Positions 1 through 7,441 of a stretch of DNA of 64,000 nt are shown in pieces. The stretch lies in contig NZ_CP045118.1 of the NCBI RefSeq assembly GCF_009189165.1, forward strand, positions 5,084,001-5,148,000, in the 5' to 3' direction. Positions within the stretch are counted from its first letter, which is position 1; each line of letters starts with the position of its first letter. Source of the stretch: Pseudomonas sp. SCB32. Its GTDB lineage: Bacteria; Pseudomonadota; Gammaproteobacteria; Pseudomonadales; Pseudomonadaceae. The position numbers and the translations under genes were made by a program. The notes beneath the pieces were generated by a model. It ran no database searches and was not told the DNA's origin. It saw nothing but the letters and a program-made list of their open reading frames with translations.

Positions 1-113
1 CCCTTTCCATCCGGCCCGCAGGCTGTCAGGCAGGCAGCGGCAAATAACACTGCGCAATGGCAGCCGAGATCAGTCAAACGCATGGTGGATTCCGTTGGTC
101 ATCGCGGAGCAGC

Positions 114-135
114 AAAAAAACGAGGCAAGGGCCTC
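114..135 (-). terminator. Rho-independent terminator
   Basis: Read on the minus strand, a short GAGGC/GCCTC stem with a four-base loop is followed by GTTTTTTT. It lies about 30 bases past the stop of the first minus-strand gene. The stem is only five pairs, so the call rests mainly on the T run. Bases 1-113 show no convincing gene. Confidence 0.5.
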
Positions 136-164
136 TGCGGTCTGGCAGGAGCCCCGGAGTTGCA

Positions 165-770
165 TCAGTTGGTGGACTTGGTCGGGGCCTGAGCGCCCGG
201 ATGGGCAGTCACGATCTGCAGGGTGTCCTCATAGGTCACGTTCAGCGTCTGGCCAGCCTTCAGCTCACCCAGCTTGCTGCGCAGTTTCGGGTCGTCGACG
301 GAAACGACCTTGGTGGTGCCGTCCGGACCTTCGAAGGTGAGCTCATGCTTCTTGACGTTGATCCCGACGATCTTCAGTTGCACGCGCGCCATGCGGAATG
401 CGTCGCCGCCCGGATGCAGGTTGCTCGGGGTCGCCAGGGCAACGCCTTCGGCCTCGATACCGCCCGGTGCCTGGCTCTGAACCTTGGTATCCAGATCGAA
501 CGCGGCGGAGTGGATGACCAGCGCGGCGATAGCGTCGCCCGCCTTCAGATGCCCCAGATCCTGAGCAGCATCGGTGACCTGTACGGTGATCGGCTTGCCC
601 GCCGCGTCCTCGACCACGATACGGCGATCCTTGGCATCGACGGAAACGACCTTGGTCACGACCTCATCGGCCTCGACGGCGGTGCCCAGCGGAATGTCGG
701 CAGCCATCACAGGGGCGGCGATCGCCAAAGCCAGGGCGCTGATCATCGGCAGGGATTTGAGGATATGCAT
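165..770 (-). CDS. Exported protein with two tandem beta-type repeats
   Basis: 201-residue protein with a clear signal peptide (MHILKSLP, hydrophobic core, cleavage near AAPVMA-AD). The mature part has two related halves, each carrying a phrase like TKVVSVD followed by LKAGDA or LKAGQT, so it looks like an internally duplicated small beta domain of about 80 residues. The start is placed at 770 because GGAGG lies eight bases upstream; the longer reading frame has no ribosome site. It is probably periplasmic. I do not recognise the family and assign no function. It is first in a minus-strand set of three exported proteins (with 833-1159 and 1221-1724), and the terminator at 114-135 follows it. 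Confidence 0.75.
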   Translation of the reverse strand: MHILKSLPMISALALAIAAPVMAADIPLGTAVEADEVVTKVVSVDAKDRRIVVEDAAGKPITVQVTDAAQDLGHLKAGDAIAALVIHSAAFDLDTKVQSQAPGGIEAEGVALATPSNLHPGGDAFRMARVQLKIVGINVKKHELTFEGPDGTTKVVSVDDPKLRSKLGELKAGQTLNVTYEDTLQIVTAHPGAQAPTKSTN

Positions 771-832
771 GAGTGAACCCTCCTTGGGCTCGGTGTTGTG
801 GAAAATTGGAAGCGCGAATGGCGCTCTCGGCG

Positions 833-1159
833 CTACTTGGAAATCCGGGCGGTATCGCTGATCGCATTGCAGGTGTTCGGGTCCAGGCAGTAGGTGATGT
901 AAACCGCCTGGCGCCCGCAGCCGCGCGCCCCGATGGTGTATTCGGTACGGTTGTTGGCGTAGGCGATCTGAACCTGAGTGACCTTGCTCGACAGGACGGA
1001 CGCCGAGACATCCGGGCAGTCGAGCTCGAACTTCGCGCGGGAAACGGTGGCGTTGATGGCTGCGTTCTGGTTCTGCGCGAGGAACTCCTGATCGGTCATG
1101 CAACCACTCACGGCGGCTGCAAAGGCACAGAGCGAAACCAGCAGATAGCGTGTCTTCAT
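833..1159 (-). CDS. Small putative lipoprotein
   Basis: 108-residue protein starting MKTRYLLVSLCAF with a lipobox-like AAVSGC near residue 20, so it is probably lipid-anchored. The mature part contains four more cysteines (ELDCPDV, GARGCGRQ, YCLDPNTC), which could form two disulfides in the periplasm. The start at 1159 is preferred over an upstream ATG because it puts the signal peptide at the N terminus and has AAGG at the right distance. It lies between two other exported proteins on the same strand. No family recognised. Confidence 0.7.
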   Translation of the reverse strand: MKTRYLLVSLCAFAAAVSGCMTDQEFLAQNQNAAINATVSRAKFELDCPDVSASVLSSKVTQVQIAYANNRTEYTIGARGCGRQAVYITYCLDPNTCNAISDTARISK

Positions 1160-1220
1160 AGGGGAACCTTCGACGACGATGTCCGTTGCCACGCGTGAGC
1201 GCGTGGCACTCAGAAAGGAA

Positions 1221-1724
1221 TTACTCGGCCAGGGGAAGCGATCGATTGGTCTGGATCAGCGCGAGGGCGTCGAGTTGCGTCTCGATCTGCAGGAAGCGCA
1301 GTGCACGCACCGGCGAGACCTCCTTGGAGATACGCCCCACATAGGTTTCCTTCAGCTTCTGGCGTCGGTCTTCCAGCTGGAAGACACGCATCTGCAGGTC
1401 TTGGGCCTGGTCCTCGCCAACCGTGCCCGCCTGCAGGCTGCGGACGAAGTCGAGGCTCAGCGCCATGGCATCGGTATCGACCTTGTCGGCCTCACCGCGG
1501 TAGCTGTTGTAGATGGCCCAGAACGGCTCGGCCTCTGCGGGCGCCAACTGGATGTTGCGATCCATGACGCGGCGGCGGTTGTATTCCACATCTGCCAGTT
1601 GGTTCTTGATTTCCTCCTGATGCTGACTCATCTCGTCGCGGGCCTGCTCGCTGGCCTCCTCGGCGGCGGCGAACAACGGCAGGCAACTGAAAGTCAGGGC
1701 GGCAACAGCGGGACCAAAGTGCAT
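1221..1724 (-). CDS. Periplasmic helical protein (LTXXQ/Spy-like heptad protein)
   Basis: 167 residues with an N-terminal signal (MHFGPAVAALTFSCLPLFAAA) followed by an almost wholly helical, charged chain rich in Glu, Gln and Arg. It has the look of small periplasmic chaperone-like proteins (Spy/CpxP/LTXXQ type), with phrases such as QMRVFQLEDRRQKLKETY and ALRFLQIETQLDAL. No motif fixes a function, so the family link is an inference from composition. An AAGGAG site seven bases before the ATG supports the start at 1724. Confidence 0.65.
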   Translation of the reverse strand: MHFGPAVAALTFSCLPLFAAAEEASEQARDEMSQHQEEIKNQLADVEYNRRRVMDRNIQLAPAEAEPFWAIYNSYRGEADKVDTDAMALSLDFVRSLQAGTVGEDQAQDLQMRVFQLEDRRQKLKETYVGRISKEVSPVRALRFLQIETQLDALALIQTNRSLPLAE

Positions 1725-1760
1725 AGCAACTCCTTGCTGGGGAAATATCGCCTTCGGGCG

Positions 1761-1796
1761 TCATGGCGCCTGATGGGGCCATGACTGACCGGTCAT
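1761..1796. promoter_or_regulatory. Overlapping palindromes upstream of the helical periplasmic protein
   Basis: TCATGGC...GGCCATGA and, overlapping it, ATGAC-N6-GTCAT lie 37-72 bases upstream of the minus-strand start at 1724. They may be operator sites. The stretch 1725-1950 otherwise holds nothing I can name. Confidence 0.3.
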
Positions 1797-1950
1797 CCGA
1801 GGCGGAAGCCGCTACCTTAATCGGCATCCGGGGCACTGAAATCGGGGGGGAAATCGATAAGGACAGACCTCCCGTCAGTTGCGCCAATTTCCTACAGGCC
1901 TTGGTCAAGATCCTGAGGAACGGCAATGCACACACGCCCTCTTGCCCCTG

Positions 1951-1986
1951 AAAAACAAACGGGCGCACCGATTTCCGGTGCGCCCG
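1951..1986 (-). terminator. Rho-independent terminator after the MFS gene
   Basis: An 11-pair perfect stem (CGGGCGCACCG with its complement, loop of five) is followed on the minus strand by TTTGTTTTTC. It lies 24 bases past the stop of the MFS gene and closes the minus-strand fae-to-MFS run. Confidence 0.9.
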
Positions 1987-2009
1987 CTGGGCGGTTCGCC
2001 GCGGCTGGA

Positions 2010-3371
2010 TCAGGCCAGCCTGGCGGCCTTGTCCGGCACCTTGGCAGCTCCGTCGCCGGCATCGCTGCGACAGGCATCCGTGAGGGTGAGGTACTTGGTC
2101 TCCGGCGCCCAGGCGATGGAGATGATCGCCCCCAGCAGCAGGATGCCGGCGAGGATAGCCATGGTCGGGTTGAGGCCGATCCCCGCCACGCTGACCGGCA
2201 GCAGGAAGGTGCTCAATGCGGAGCCCAGGCGGCTGGCCGCGGTGGCCAGGCCGATACCGCCGGCGCGCACCTCGGTGGGGAAGCTTTCCGCCGGATAGAC
2301 GCCGACCAGGTTGCTCACCGCCGACAGCACCAGGGTGAACAGCCCGAAGGTGGCGACCATCAACCAGGCCATGCTGCCCGGCAGAAGTACCAGCAGGAAC
2401 AGCGACGCGGCGAGGATCAGGAAGGAATTGATGAGGAAGCCGCGGCGGCTGAACTTGATAGTGCACCAGATGCCCAGCAGGGCCCCGACCACCAGCAGCG
2501 CGTTGAGCATCATCTCCGTGCCGAACCCTTCGGACAGCCCCATCTTCTGCAGGATCGACGGCAGGAAGGTGTAGATGGCGAAATACGGCATGACGATGCA
2601 GATGAAGAACAGGCAGTTGAACGCCGTGCGCTTGCGGTATTCACGGCTGAACAGTGCCGCGTAGCCACTGTGCTTGCGCGTGATGACTTCCTCGTCGATC
2701 TCCACGTTCGCGCCCAGGTGCTTGTGCACGATGGCGCGGGCCTCCTCGATACGTCCCTTGTGGATCAGCCAGCGCGGCGACTCCGGCGTGCCGATGCGGG
2801 CGATCAGGATCATCGCCGCGGGAATCGCCGAGGATGCCAGCATCCAGCGCCAGGCATCGTCGCCCAGCGGCAGCATGGCCGTGCCGACGAAGGTCGCAGC
2901 GACGTAGCCGAAGGTCCAGATCACGCTGAACGAACCCAGCAGCACACCACGGTGCTTACGCGGTGCGAACTCGGCGAGCATGGCGTGGCCGACGCTGAAG
3001 TCGCCCCCCAGGCCGATGCCGATCAACACCCGGCAAAGGAACAGCTGCATCGCGGACTCGACGTAGAACTGCATCACCGAGGCAACCGTGATCAGCACGA
3101 AGCTGATGAGGAAGATCTTCTGCCGGCCGAGGTGGTCGGAAATCCAGCCGAAGAACAGGCTGCCGAGGAACAGGCCGAACAGCGCCGAGCTGCCGATCAG
3201 GCCCTGCCAGAAAGGCGCCAGCGCCATCTGTGGATTGATCAGGGTGAAGGCGATGCCGATGAGGCCGAGGATGTAGCCATCGGTGAAGTGCGCGCCGAAG
3301 GTGAGGCCGGCGATCTTGATGTGGAACCTGCCAATGGGCAGGTCATCGATTTTGACTGTTTGACCCGACAT
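2010..3371 (-). CDS. MFS transporter, sugar/organic-acid porter type
   Basis: 453 residues with twelve predicted membrane segments and the hallmark loop motif of the major facilitator superfamily (GWISDHLGRQK, after helix 2). A second signature, PESPRWLIHKG, follows helix 6 and is characteristic of the sugar porter/aromatic and organic acid:H+ symporter branch. A long cytoplasmic loop joins helices 6 and 7. It probably imports a small organic substrate by proton symport; the substrate cannot be read from sequence. It is the last gene of a minus-strand run with fae, an aldo/keto reductase and an aldehyde dehydrogenase, so it is the likely uptake step of that pathway. GGAG precedes the start; a strong terminator follows. 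Confidence 0.9.
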   Translation of the reverse strand: MSGQTVKIDDLPIGRFHIKIAGLTFGAHFTDGYILGLIGIAFTLINPQMALAPFWQGLIGSSALFGLFLGSLFFGWISDHLGRQKIFLISFVLITVASVMQFYVESAMQLFLCRVLIGIGLGGDFSVGHAMLAEFAPRKHRGVLLGSFSVIWTFGYVAATFVGTAMLPLGDDAWRWMLASSAIPAAMILIARIGTPESPRWLIHKGRIEEARAIVHKHLGANVEIDEEVITRKHSGYAALFSREYRKRTAFNCLFFICIVMPYFAIYTFLPSILQKMGLSEGFGTEMMLNALLVVGALLGIWCTIKFSRRGFLINSFLILAASLFLLVLLPGSMAWLMVATFGLFTLVLSAVSNLVGVYPAESFPTEVRAGGIGLATAASRLGSALSTFLLPVSVAGIGLNPTMAILAGILLLGAIISIAWAPETKYLTLTDACRSDAGDGAAKVPDKAARLA

Positions 3372-3463
3372 GATCGTCTCCGATTTTTTTTATTGGAAAC
3401 ACAGCGAGGTTGAGGCGCCGCGCCCTGAGCGACGCGGCGGATGGGCAGAACGCCTTGACGGCG

Positions 3464-4903
3464 TCAGGCGGACAAGCCCCCCATGAGCAGGTACTTGATC
3501 TCCACGTAGTCCTCGATGCCGTACTTCGAGCCTTCGCGGCTCAGGCCCGACTCCTTGATGCCGCCGAAGGGCGCCACCTCGGTGGAGATGATTCCCTCGT
3601 TGATGCCGACCATGCCGGCTTCCAGCCCCTCGGCCATGCGCCAGACGCGGCCGATGTCGCGGCTGTAGAAATAGGCGGAGAGACCGTAGGGCGTATCGTT
3701 CGCCAGATTCAGGACTTCGACCTCGTCGTGGAAACGGAAACAGGCGGCCACCGGGCCGAAGGTTTCCTCACTGGCGATCAGCATGTGCTGATTCGCCTCC
3801 GCCAACACGGTCGGTTCGTAGAAGGTGCCGCCCAGCGCATGCCGACGACCGCCACACAGCAGCCTGGCGCCCTTCTCCAGCGCGTCGCCGACGTGCTGTT
3901 CGACCTTGAGCAGCGCCGCCTCATTGATCAACGGCCCCTGCTCGGTTTCGCCGTCCAGCGCGTTACCCACACGCATGGCGCGAACCGCATCGGTGAGACG
4001 GGAAACGAAAGCGTCATACACCCCATCCTGGATGTAGAGGCGGTTCACGCAGACGCAGGTCTGACCGGTGTTGCGGAATTTCGAGGCCATGGCACCGCGC
4101 ACGGCGGCGTCGATATCGGCGTCGTCGAAGACGATGAAGGGCGCGTTGCCGCCCAGCTCCAACGAGACTTTTTTCAGGGTCTCCGCCGCCTGGCGCATCA
4201 GCAGCTTGCCGGTACGGGTCGAGCCGGTGAACGACAGCTTGCGCACGGCGCCGGAGGCTTGCAGCGCGCCACCGATCGCCGGCGCATCGCCAGAGACGAT
4301 GTTGAACACGCCCGCCGGAATGCCCGCCTCTTCCGCCAGCACCGCCAGGGCGAAGGCCGACAGCGGGGTTTCCTCGGAAGGTTTGAGGATCAGGGTGCAG
4401 CCGGCGGCCAATGCCGGGCCGACCTTGCGGGTGACCATCGCCAGCGGGAAGTTCCACGGGGTGATCGCGGCGACCACGCCGATGGCCTGCTTGATCACCA
4501 CAATGCGCGCATCGCCCTTGTGCGAGGGAATCACATCGCCGTAGACGCGCTTGGCTTCTTCGGCGAACCATTCGAGGAAGCTCGCCGCGTAGGCGACCTC
4601 CCCCTTGGCCTCGGCCAGCGGCTTGCCCTGCTCAGTACTGAGCAGGCGCGCCAGTTCATCCTGGCGCTGCAGCATGAGCTCGCCCCAGTGGCGAATGCGC
4701 GCGCTGCGTTCCTTGGCGGTCAGCGCGCGCCAGCCCGGCAGCGCACGCTCGGCAGCGGCGATGGCGGCGTTGGTTTCCTCGGCGCCGCCAAGGGCGACGT
4801 CGACGATCAACGCGCCAGTGGCCGGGTTACGCACCGGGTAGGTCGCGCCGCCGGCTACCCATAGGCCATTAATGTAATGGCCGGTTTTCAACAGCGCGCT
4901 CAT
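3464..4903 (-). CDS. NAD(P)-dependent aldehyde dehydrogenase (succinate-semialdehyde dehydrogenase-like)
   Basis: 479 residues, the usual length of the ALDH superfamily. The catalytic residues are visible: N151 in PWNFP, the nucleotide-loop motif FTGSTRTGK, E249 in LELGG and the nucleophile C283 in GQTC. The chain is closest in feel to succinate-semialdehyde/glutarate-semialdehyde dehydrogenases (GabD/DavD group). It would oxidise an aldehyde to its acid in the cytoplasm. Its start codon overlaps the stop of the upstream aldo/keto reductase by four bases (ATGA), so the two are translationally coupled and probably act on the same metabolite. The true substrate is unknown; the fae neighbour makes an aldehyde-handling pathway likely. 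Confidence 0.9.
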   Translation of the reverse strand: MSALLKTGHYINGLWVAGGATYPVRNPATGALIVDVALGGAEETNAAIAAAERALPGWRALTAKERSARIRHWGELMLQRQDELARLLSTEQGKPLAEAKGEVAYAASFLEWFAEEAKRVYGDVIPSHKGDARIVVIKQAIGVVAAITPWNFPLAMVTRKVGPALAAGCTLILKPSEETPLSAFALAVLAEEAGIPAGVFNIVSGDAPAIGGALQASGAVRKLSFTGSTRTGKLLMRQAAETLKKVSLELGGNAPFIVFDDADIDAAVRGAMASKFRNTGQTCVCVNRLYIQDGVYDAFVSRLTDAVRAMRVGNALDGETEQGPLINEAALLKVEQHVGDALEKGARLLCGGRRHALGGTFYEPTVLAEANQHMLIASEETFGPVAACFRFHDEVEVLNLANDTPYGLSAYFYSRDIGRVWRMAEGLEAGMVGINEGIISTEVAPFGGIKESGLSREGSKYGIEDYVEIKYLLMGGLSA

Positions 4904-5934
4904 GCCACCGCCTCCGTCAGCGCGAAGGCTTCGCGCATGGGCCGGGCGGCGCGCAGGATGCGCTTGCCGGCGTTGTAGTCGTTGATCACGTCGCAGGGCG
5001 TGTAGTTACGCTCCAGCTCAAAGATTTCCTCGTCGTCCAGACGCGTCTCCAGCGCGGTCAGCGCGCTGTCGAACTGCGCGGTGGTGTCGGCGCCGACCAG
5101 CATGCAATCCACGCCCGAATGCTGCAGGACCCAGGCCTGGGCGATCTGCGCGTTGGATACGCCACGGCGCTGGGCCACGCGCTGCACGGAGCGGGCGATC
5201 TCGAAGGAGGCTTCGTCGGCGTACATCTGCTGGGTGAAGAAGTCGGTCTGGTTGCGCGTGGAGCTCACGTCACCGGTCAGCAGGCCACGCGCCAGCGGGC
5301 TGAATACCGAGACACCCAGGCCCTGGTCGCGGCAGAACGGGATCATCTCGCGCTCTTCCTCGCGGTAGGCGCAGTTGAGCTGCAGCTGCATGTTGATCGG
5401 CTTGACCCAGCCGTTGCGCTCGCAGGCCATGAGGATCTTCGCCAACTGGCCGGTGAGCATGGTCGACACGCCGATGTAGCGGGCCTTGCCGGCGCGGACG
5501 ATGTCGTTCAGCGCGCCCATCACCTCTTCCACCGGGGTGTTCACATCGTAGAAGTGCAGCATGTAGATATCGACGTAATCCATGCCCATGCGCTTCAGGG
5601 AGGCATCGATGCCGTCCATGATGTGCTTGCGGGAATGGCCGCTGGCGTTGACGCCGGGGCGGGTGCCGTAGCCGACCTTGGTGGTGATCACCACGTTCTC
5701 GCGGCGCACCAGGCGCTTGAGGATGCGGCAGACCACTTCCTCGCCGACGCCGGCGGAATAGAAGTCGGCGAGGTCGATGAAGTTCACGCCGGCATCCAGC
5801 GCGTGCTTCACGATCGGCTCGCTCCTGGCTTCATCGAAGATCCACGGCTTCCAGTCCGGGGTGCCCATGTTCATGGTGCCCAGGCACAGCTTGGAAACCT
5901 GCAGGCCGGAGTTGCCGAGACGGATGTATTGCAT
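4900..5934 (-). CDS. Aldo/keto reductase
   Basis: 344 residues with a TIM-barrel aldo/keto reductase layout and the complete catalytic tetrad: D54, Y59 (DLADFYSAG), K86 (TTKVGYG) and H127 (MLHFYD). A C-terminal NADPH-binding phrase (MLVGADTTAQFDSAL) is present. It probably reduces an aldehyde or oxidises an alcohol with NADP(H). The start at 5934 (MQYIRLGNSG) gives the standard N terminus of the family; an ATG 16 codons upstream adds a proline-rich stretch that the family lacks. It sits 10 bases after fae and overlaps the aldehyde dehydrogenase by four bases, so the three genes are almost certainly one operon. Confidence 0.9.
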   Translation of the reverse strand: MQYIRLGNSGLQVSKLCLGTMNMGTPDWKPWIFDEARSEPIVKHALDAGVNFIDLADFYSAGVGEEVVCRILKRLVRRENVVITTKVGYGTRPGVNASGHSRKHIMDGIDASLKRMGMDYVDIYMLHFYDVNTPVEEVMGALNDIVRAGKARYIGVSTMLTGQLAKILMACERNGWVKPINMQLQLNCAYREEEREMIPFCRDQGLGVSVFSPLARGLLTGDVSSTRNQTDFFTQQMYADEASFEIARSVQRVAQRRGVSNAQIAQAWVLQHSGVDCMLVGADTTAQFDSALTALETRLDDEEIFELERNYTPCDVINDYNAGKRILRAARPMREAFALTEAVA

Positions 5935-5944
5935 GGTGCGGACC

Positions 5945-6457
5945 TCAGGCCTTGGGGGTGTAGAAGGGGTTGGCGATGGCATTGACCACGTCGGCCAGCT
6001 GCGCGCGCTCGGGCTTGCAGCTCAGCGCCGCACGGATCGCGGTGCGGCAGGCGTTGTAGTTGTTCAGGTAGACGGCATCCAGGTCGTCGCACGCCGGGTT
6101 GACCCAGTTGGCGGTGACGATGGCCCACTCGTCCTCGGCTTCCGGCGGCAGGGTGCCGTCCAGCAGCGCTTCGGTGACGGCCTTGGCGATGCCGGCCTGG
6201 GACGCGCCCCAGTTGGCGTTGGCGTGCATGTCGCCGTTGATCTCGGCCTTGTTCACATAGAGGGTCATGGGTTTGACCGGGATATTTGGCTGGGCGATCA
6301 CCATGAACGGGCAGTGACCCTGGCTGGGTGAAGCGAGGCTGCTGGCAAAGGCCTGGCCGGCCGGACCATTGCGCGGGCCGATCAGGATGTTGATGTGCGC
6401 GGCGTTGACGCCAGGGCCTTCGAAACCTTCACCGATGTACAGGTCGAGCTTTTTCAT
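5945..6457 (-). CDS. fae: Formaldehyde-activating enzyme family protein
   Basis: 170 residues matching the Fae family: IGEGFEGPG, AHINILIGPRNGPA, PNIPVKPMTLYVNKAEI and NWGASQAGIAKAV align with the hallmark segments of Methylorubrum Fae. The catalytic histidine of the family appears as H21 in AHINIL. Classical Fae condenses formaldehyde with tetrahydromethanopterin, a cofactor Pseudomonas is not known to make, so this member may use another pterin, bind an aldehyde without turnover, or act on another substrate. The start at 6457 (MKKLDLYIG) fits the family; AGGTACTCC precedes it at ribosome-site distance. It heads a run with an aldo/keto reductase, an aldehyde dehydrogenase and an MFS carrier. 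Recognition as Fae family is firm; the reaction is not. Confidence 0.85.
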   Translation of the reverse strand: MKKLDLYIGEGFEGPGVNAAHINILIGPRNGPAGQAFASSLASPSQGHCPFMVIAQPNIPVKPMTLYVNKAEINGDMHANANWGASQAGIAKAVTEALLDGTLPPEAEDEWAIVTANWVNPACDDLDAVYLNNYNACRTAIRAALSCKPERAQLADVVNAIANPFYTPKA

Positions 6458-6556
6458 GGAGTACCTCATGGAACGTGGGGGTGTAGAAAAGCCCGGGCCT
6501 GCTGGCGCGGCCCGTGGCAAAACCGGCAGGAGATGCCGGGGGAAAGTCAGTAGGGA

Positions 6557-6655
6557 TCAGGAATCGAGGGGCGAGTCGGGCAGGTGCGCAACGGCACCGG
6601 ACAGGCCGGAACGAAGAGGACGGATCGAGGGCAGGGAAAGCAGGGAGGTGATCAT
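6557..6655 (-). CDS. Possible 32-residue leader peptide upstream of fae
   Basis: A short frame reads MITSLLSLPSIRPLRSG and ends 15 residues later, about 100 bases upstream of fae. It directly follows an ACAACAACAAAGAG stretch that looks like the start of an mRNA leader. There is no strong ribosome site and no known family, so translation is uncertain. It could be a regulatory leader or noise in GC-rich DNA. Confidence 0.22.
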   Translation of the reverse strand: MITSLLSLPSIRPLRSGLSGAVAHLPDSPLDS

Positions 6656-6705
6656 GTCGCGTCGCTCTTTGTTGTTGTCGATGAGCTGGTGCGACGATTT
6701 TTAGC

Positions 6706-6726
6706 ACCGGGCCAAAGCGGCCCGGT
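6706..6726. promoter_or_regulatory. Palindrome ACCGGGCC-N5-GGCCCGGT, candidate operator of the fae run
   Basis: A perfect 8-base inverted repeat with a five-base spacer. It is not followed by a T run on either strand, so it does not look like a terminator. On the minus strand it is followed within 12 bases by a TAAAAAT stretch and then the ACAACAACAA leader, the place where an activator or repressor of the fae operon would bind. Confidence 0.35.
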
Positions 6727-6745
6727 AACCATAAAAACTCAAGGA

Positions 6746-6766
6746 GTTATGAGCTGAACTCATAAC
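6746..6766 (-). terminator. Hairpin after the DUF2846 gene
   Basis: Perfect 8-pair inverted repeat GTTATGAG-N5-CTCATAAC, 19 bases past the stop of the DUF2846 gene. A TTTTT run follows on the minus strand but 10 bases late, so it may be a weak terminator. It resembles the palindrome upstream of the same gene at 7380-7400 and could instead be a protein-binding site. Confidence 0.4.
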
Positions 6767-6784
6767 ATCGCATACGGGGTCGAT

Positions 6785-7363
6785 TCACAGTCCGATGCGT
6801 TCGAAGAAGCCCGGCTTTCGGATCTCCTTGCCGCTGGCGGCGAAGCTGACAGGTTCCTGCACCTGGCGCGTCGCAGGTATCTCCCGAGAGCCGAGCTCGT
6901 TGCCCACCAGGTTGAGCGGACCGGCACCCTCCCCGGCGTTGTGCTGGAATTTGGGCGCCGTATGGGTTTCGTCGTAGCGCAGGTAGTAGACCTGGCCGGC
7001 CTTCGCCTCCAGGGCGAAGCCGGAAATCAAAGTGAAGTCCAGGGTGCCGCCGGCGAAAAAGGTCCAGAAGCTGCCCAGCAGGGGGCGGCGCATCTGCAAC
7101 GGATAACTGCCCGGCTCGAAGCGCATGGCGAAGTAACCATTGCTCGGCAGGCTGCCGATCAGCTCGTTGTTGAGGAACAGCCCCGGCGCTTCCAGCTCCT
7201 CGTCGGACCACTGGTTCTGCGGACGGTAGATGTACACCGTCGCATGCTGCGGATCGCTCGGCTGTGCGCTGAACATCGGGCCGTCCAGCGCCCCGAAGAA
7301 CGCGCCGGGCGAACTGCAACCGGCCAGCAACAGGAGGATGGCGCACAGAGCCAGTCGGAGCAT
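6785..7363 (-). CDS. DUF2846-type lipoprotein
   Basis: 192 residues with a signal peptide ending in a lipobox (LLLLAGC, lipidated Cys near residue 16). The segment ATVYIYRPQNQW, followed by LFLNNELIGSLPSNGYFAMRFEPG, is the typical DUF2846 pattern: a small beta domain found in Gram-negative lipoproteins of unknown function. It is expected in the inner leaflet of the outer membrane. The gene stands alone, flanked by two GTTATG...CATAAC-type palindromes, and has its own promoter region. Confidence 0.8.
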   Translation of the reverse strand: MLRLALCAILLLLAGCSSPGAFFGALDGPMFSAQPSDPQHATVYIYRPQNQWSDEELEAPGLFLNNELIGSLPSNGYFAMRFEPGSYPLQMRRPLLGSFWTFFAGGTLDFTLISGFALEAKAGQVYYLRYDETHTAPKFQHNAGEGAGPLNLVGNELGSREIPATRQVQEPVSFAASGKEIRKPGFFERIGL

Positions 7364-7379
7364 GGCATGTCCCTCTTAT

Positions 7380-7400
7380 GGTTATGCCCGGAGCATAACC
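7380..7400. promoter_or_regulatory. Palindrome GGTTATGC-N5-GCATAACC upstream of the DUF2846 gene
   Basis: Perfect 8-base inverted repeat, 17 bases before the start of the minus-strand lipoprotein gene, where a repressor would block transcription or where it would fold in the 5' leader. A related palindrome lies just past the gene (6746-6766). Confidence 0.4.
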
Positions 7401-7441
7401 ACGGCACCGCGCCTTGCCACCCGTCGAAAGTCCGGGTCTTC

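Noticed and set aside
1926..3413. 495-codon plus-strand frame opposite the MFS gene
   Set aside because: Antisense shadow: low-complexity Arg/Gln/His-rich protein without any family pattern, while the minus strand encodes a perfect transporter.
6369..6704. Plus-strand frame over the fae promoter region
   Set aside because: Overlaps the fae start and has no start signal; sequence looks like antisense of the leader.
6706..6726. Sigma-54 promoter reading of TGGCCCGGTGCTAAAA
   Set aside because: The GC of the -12 element is missing, so the -24/-12 pattern does not hold.
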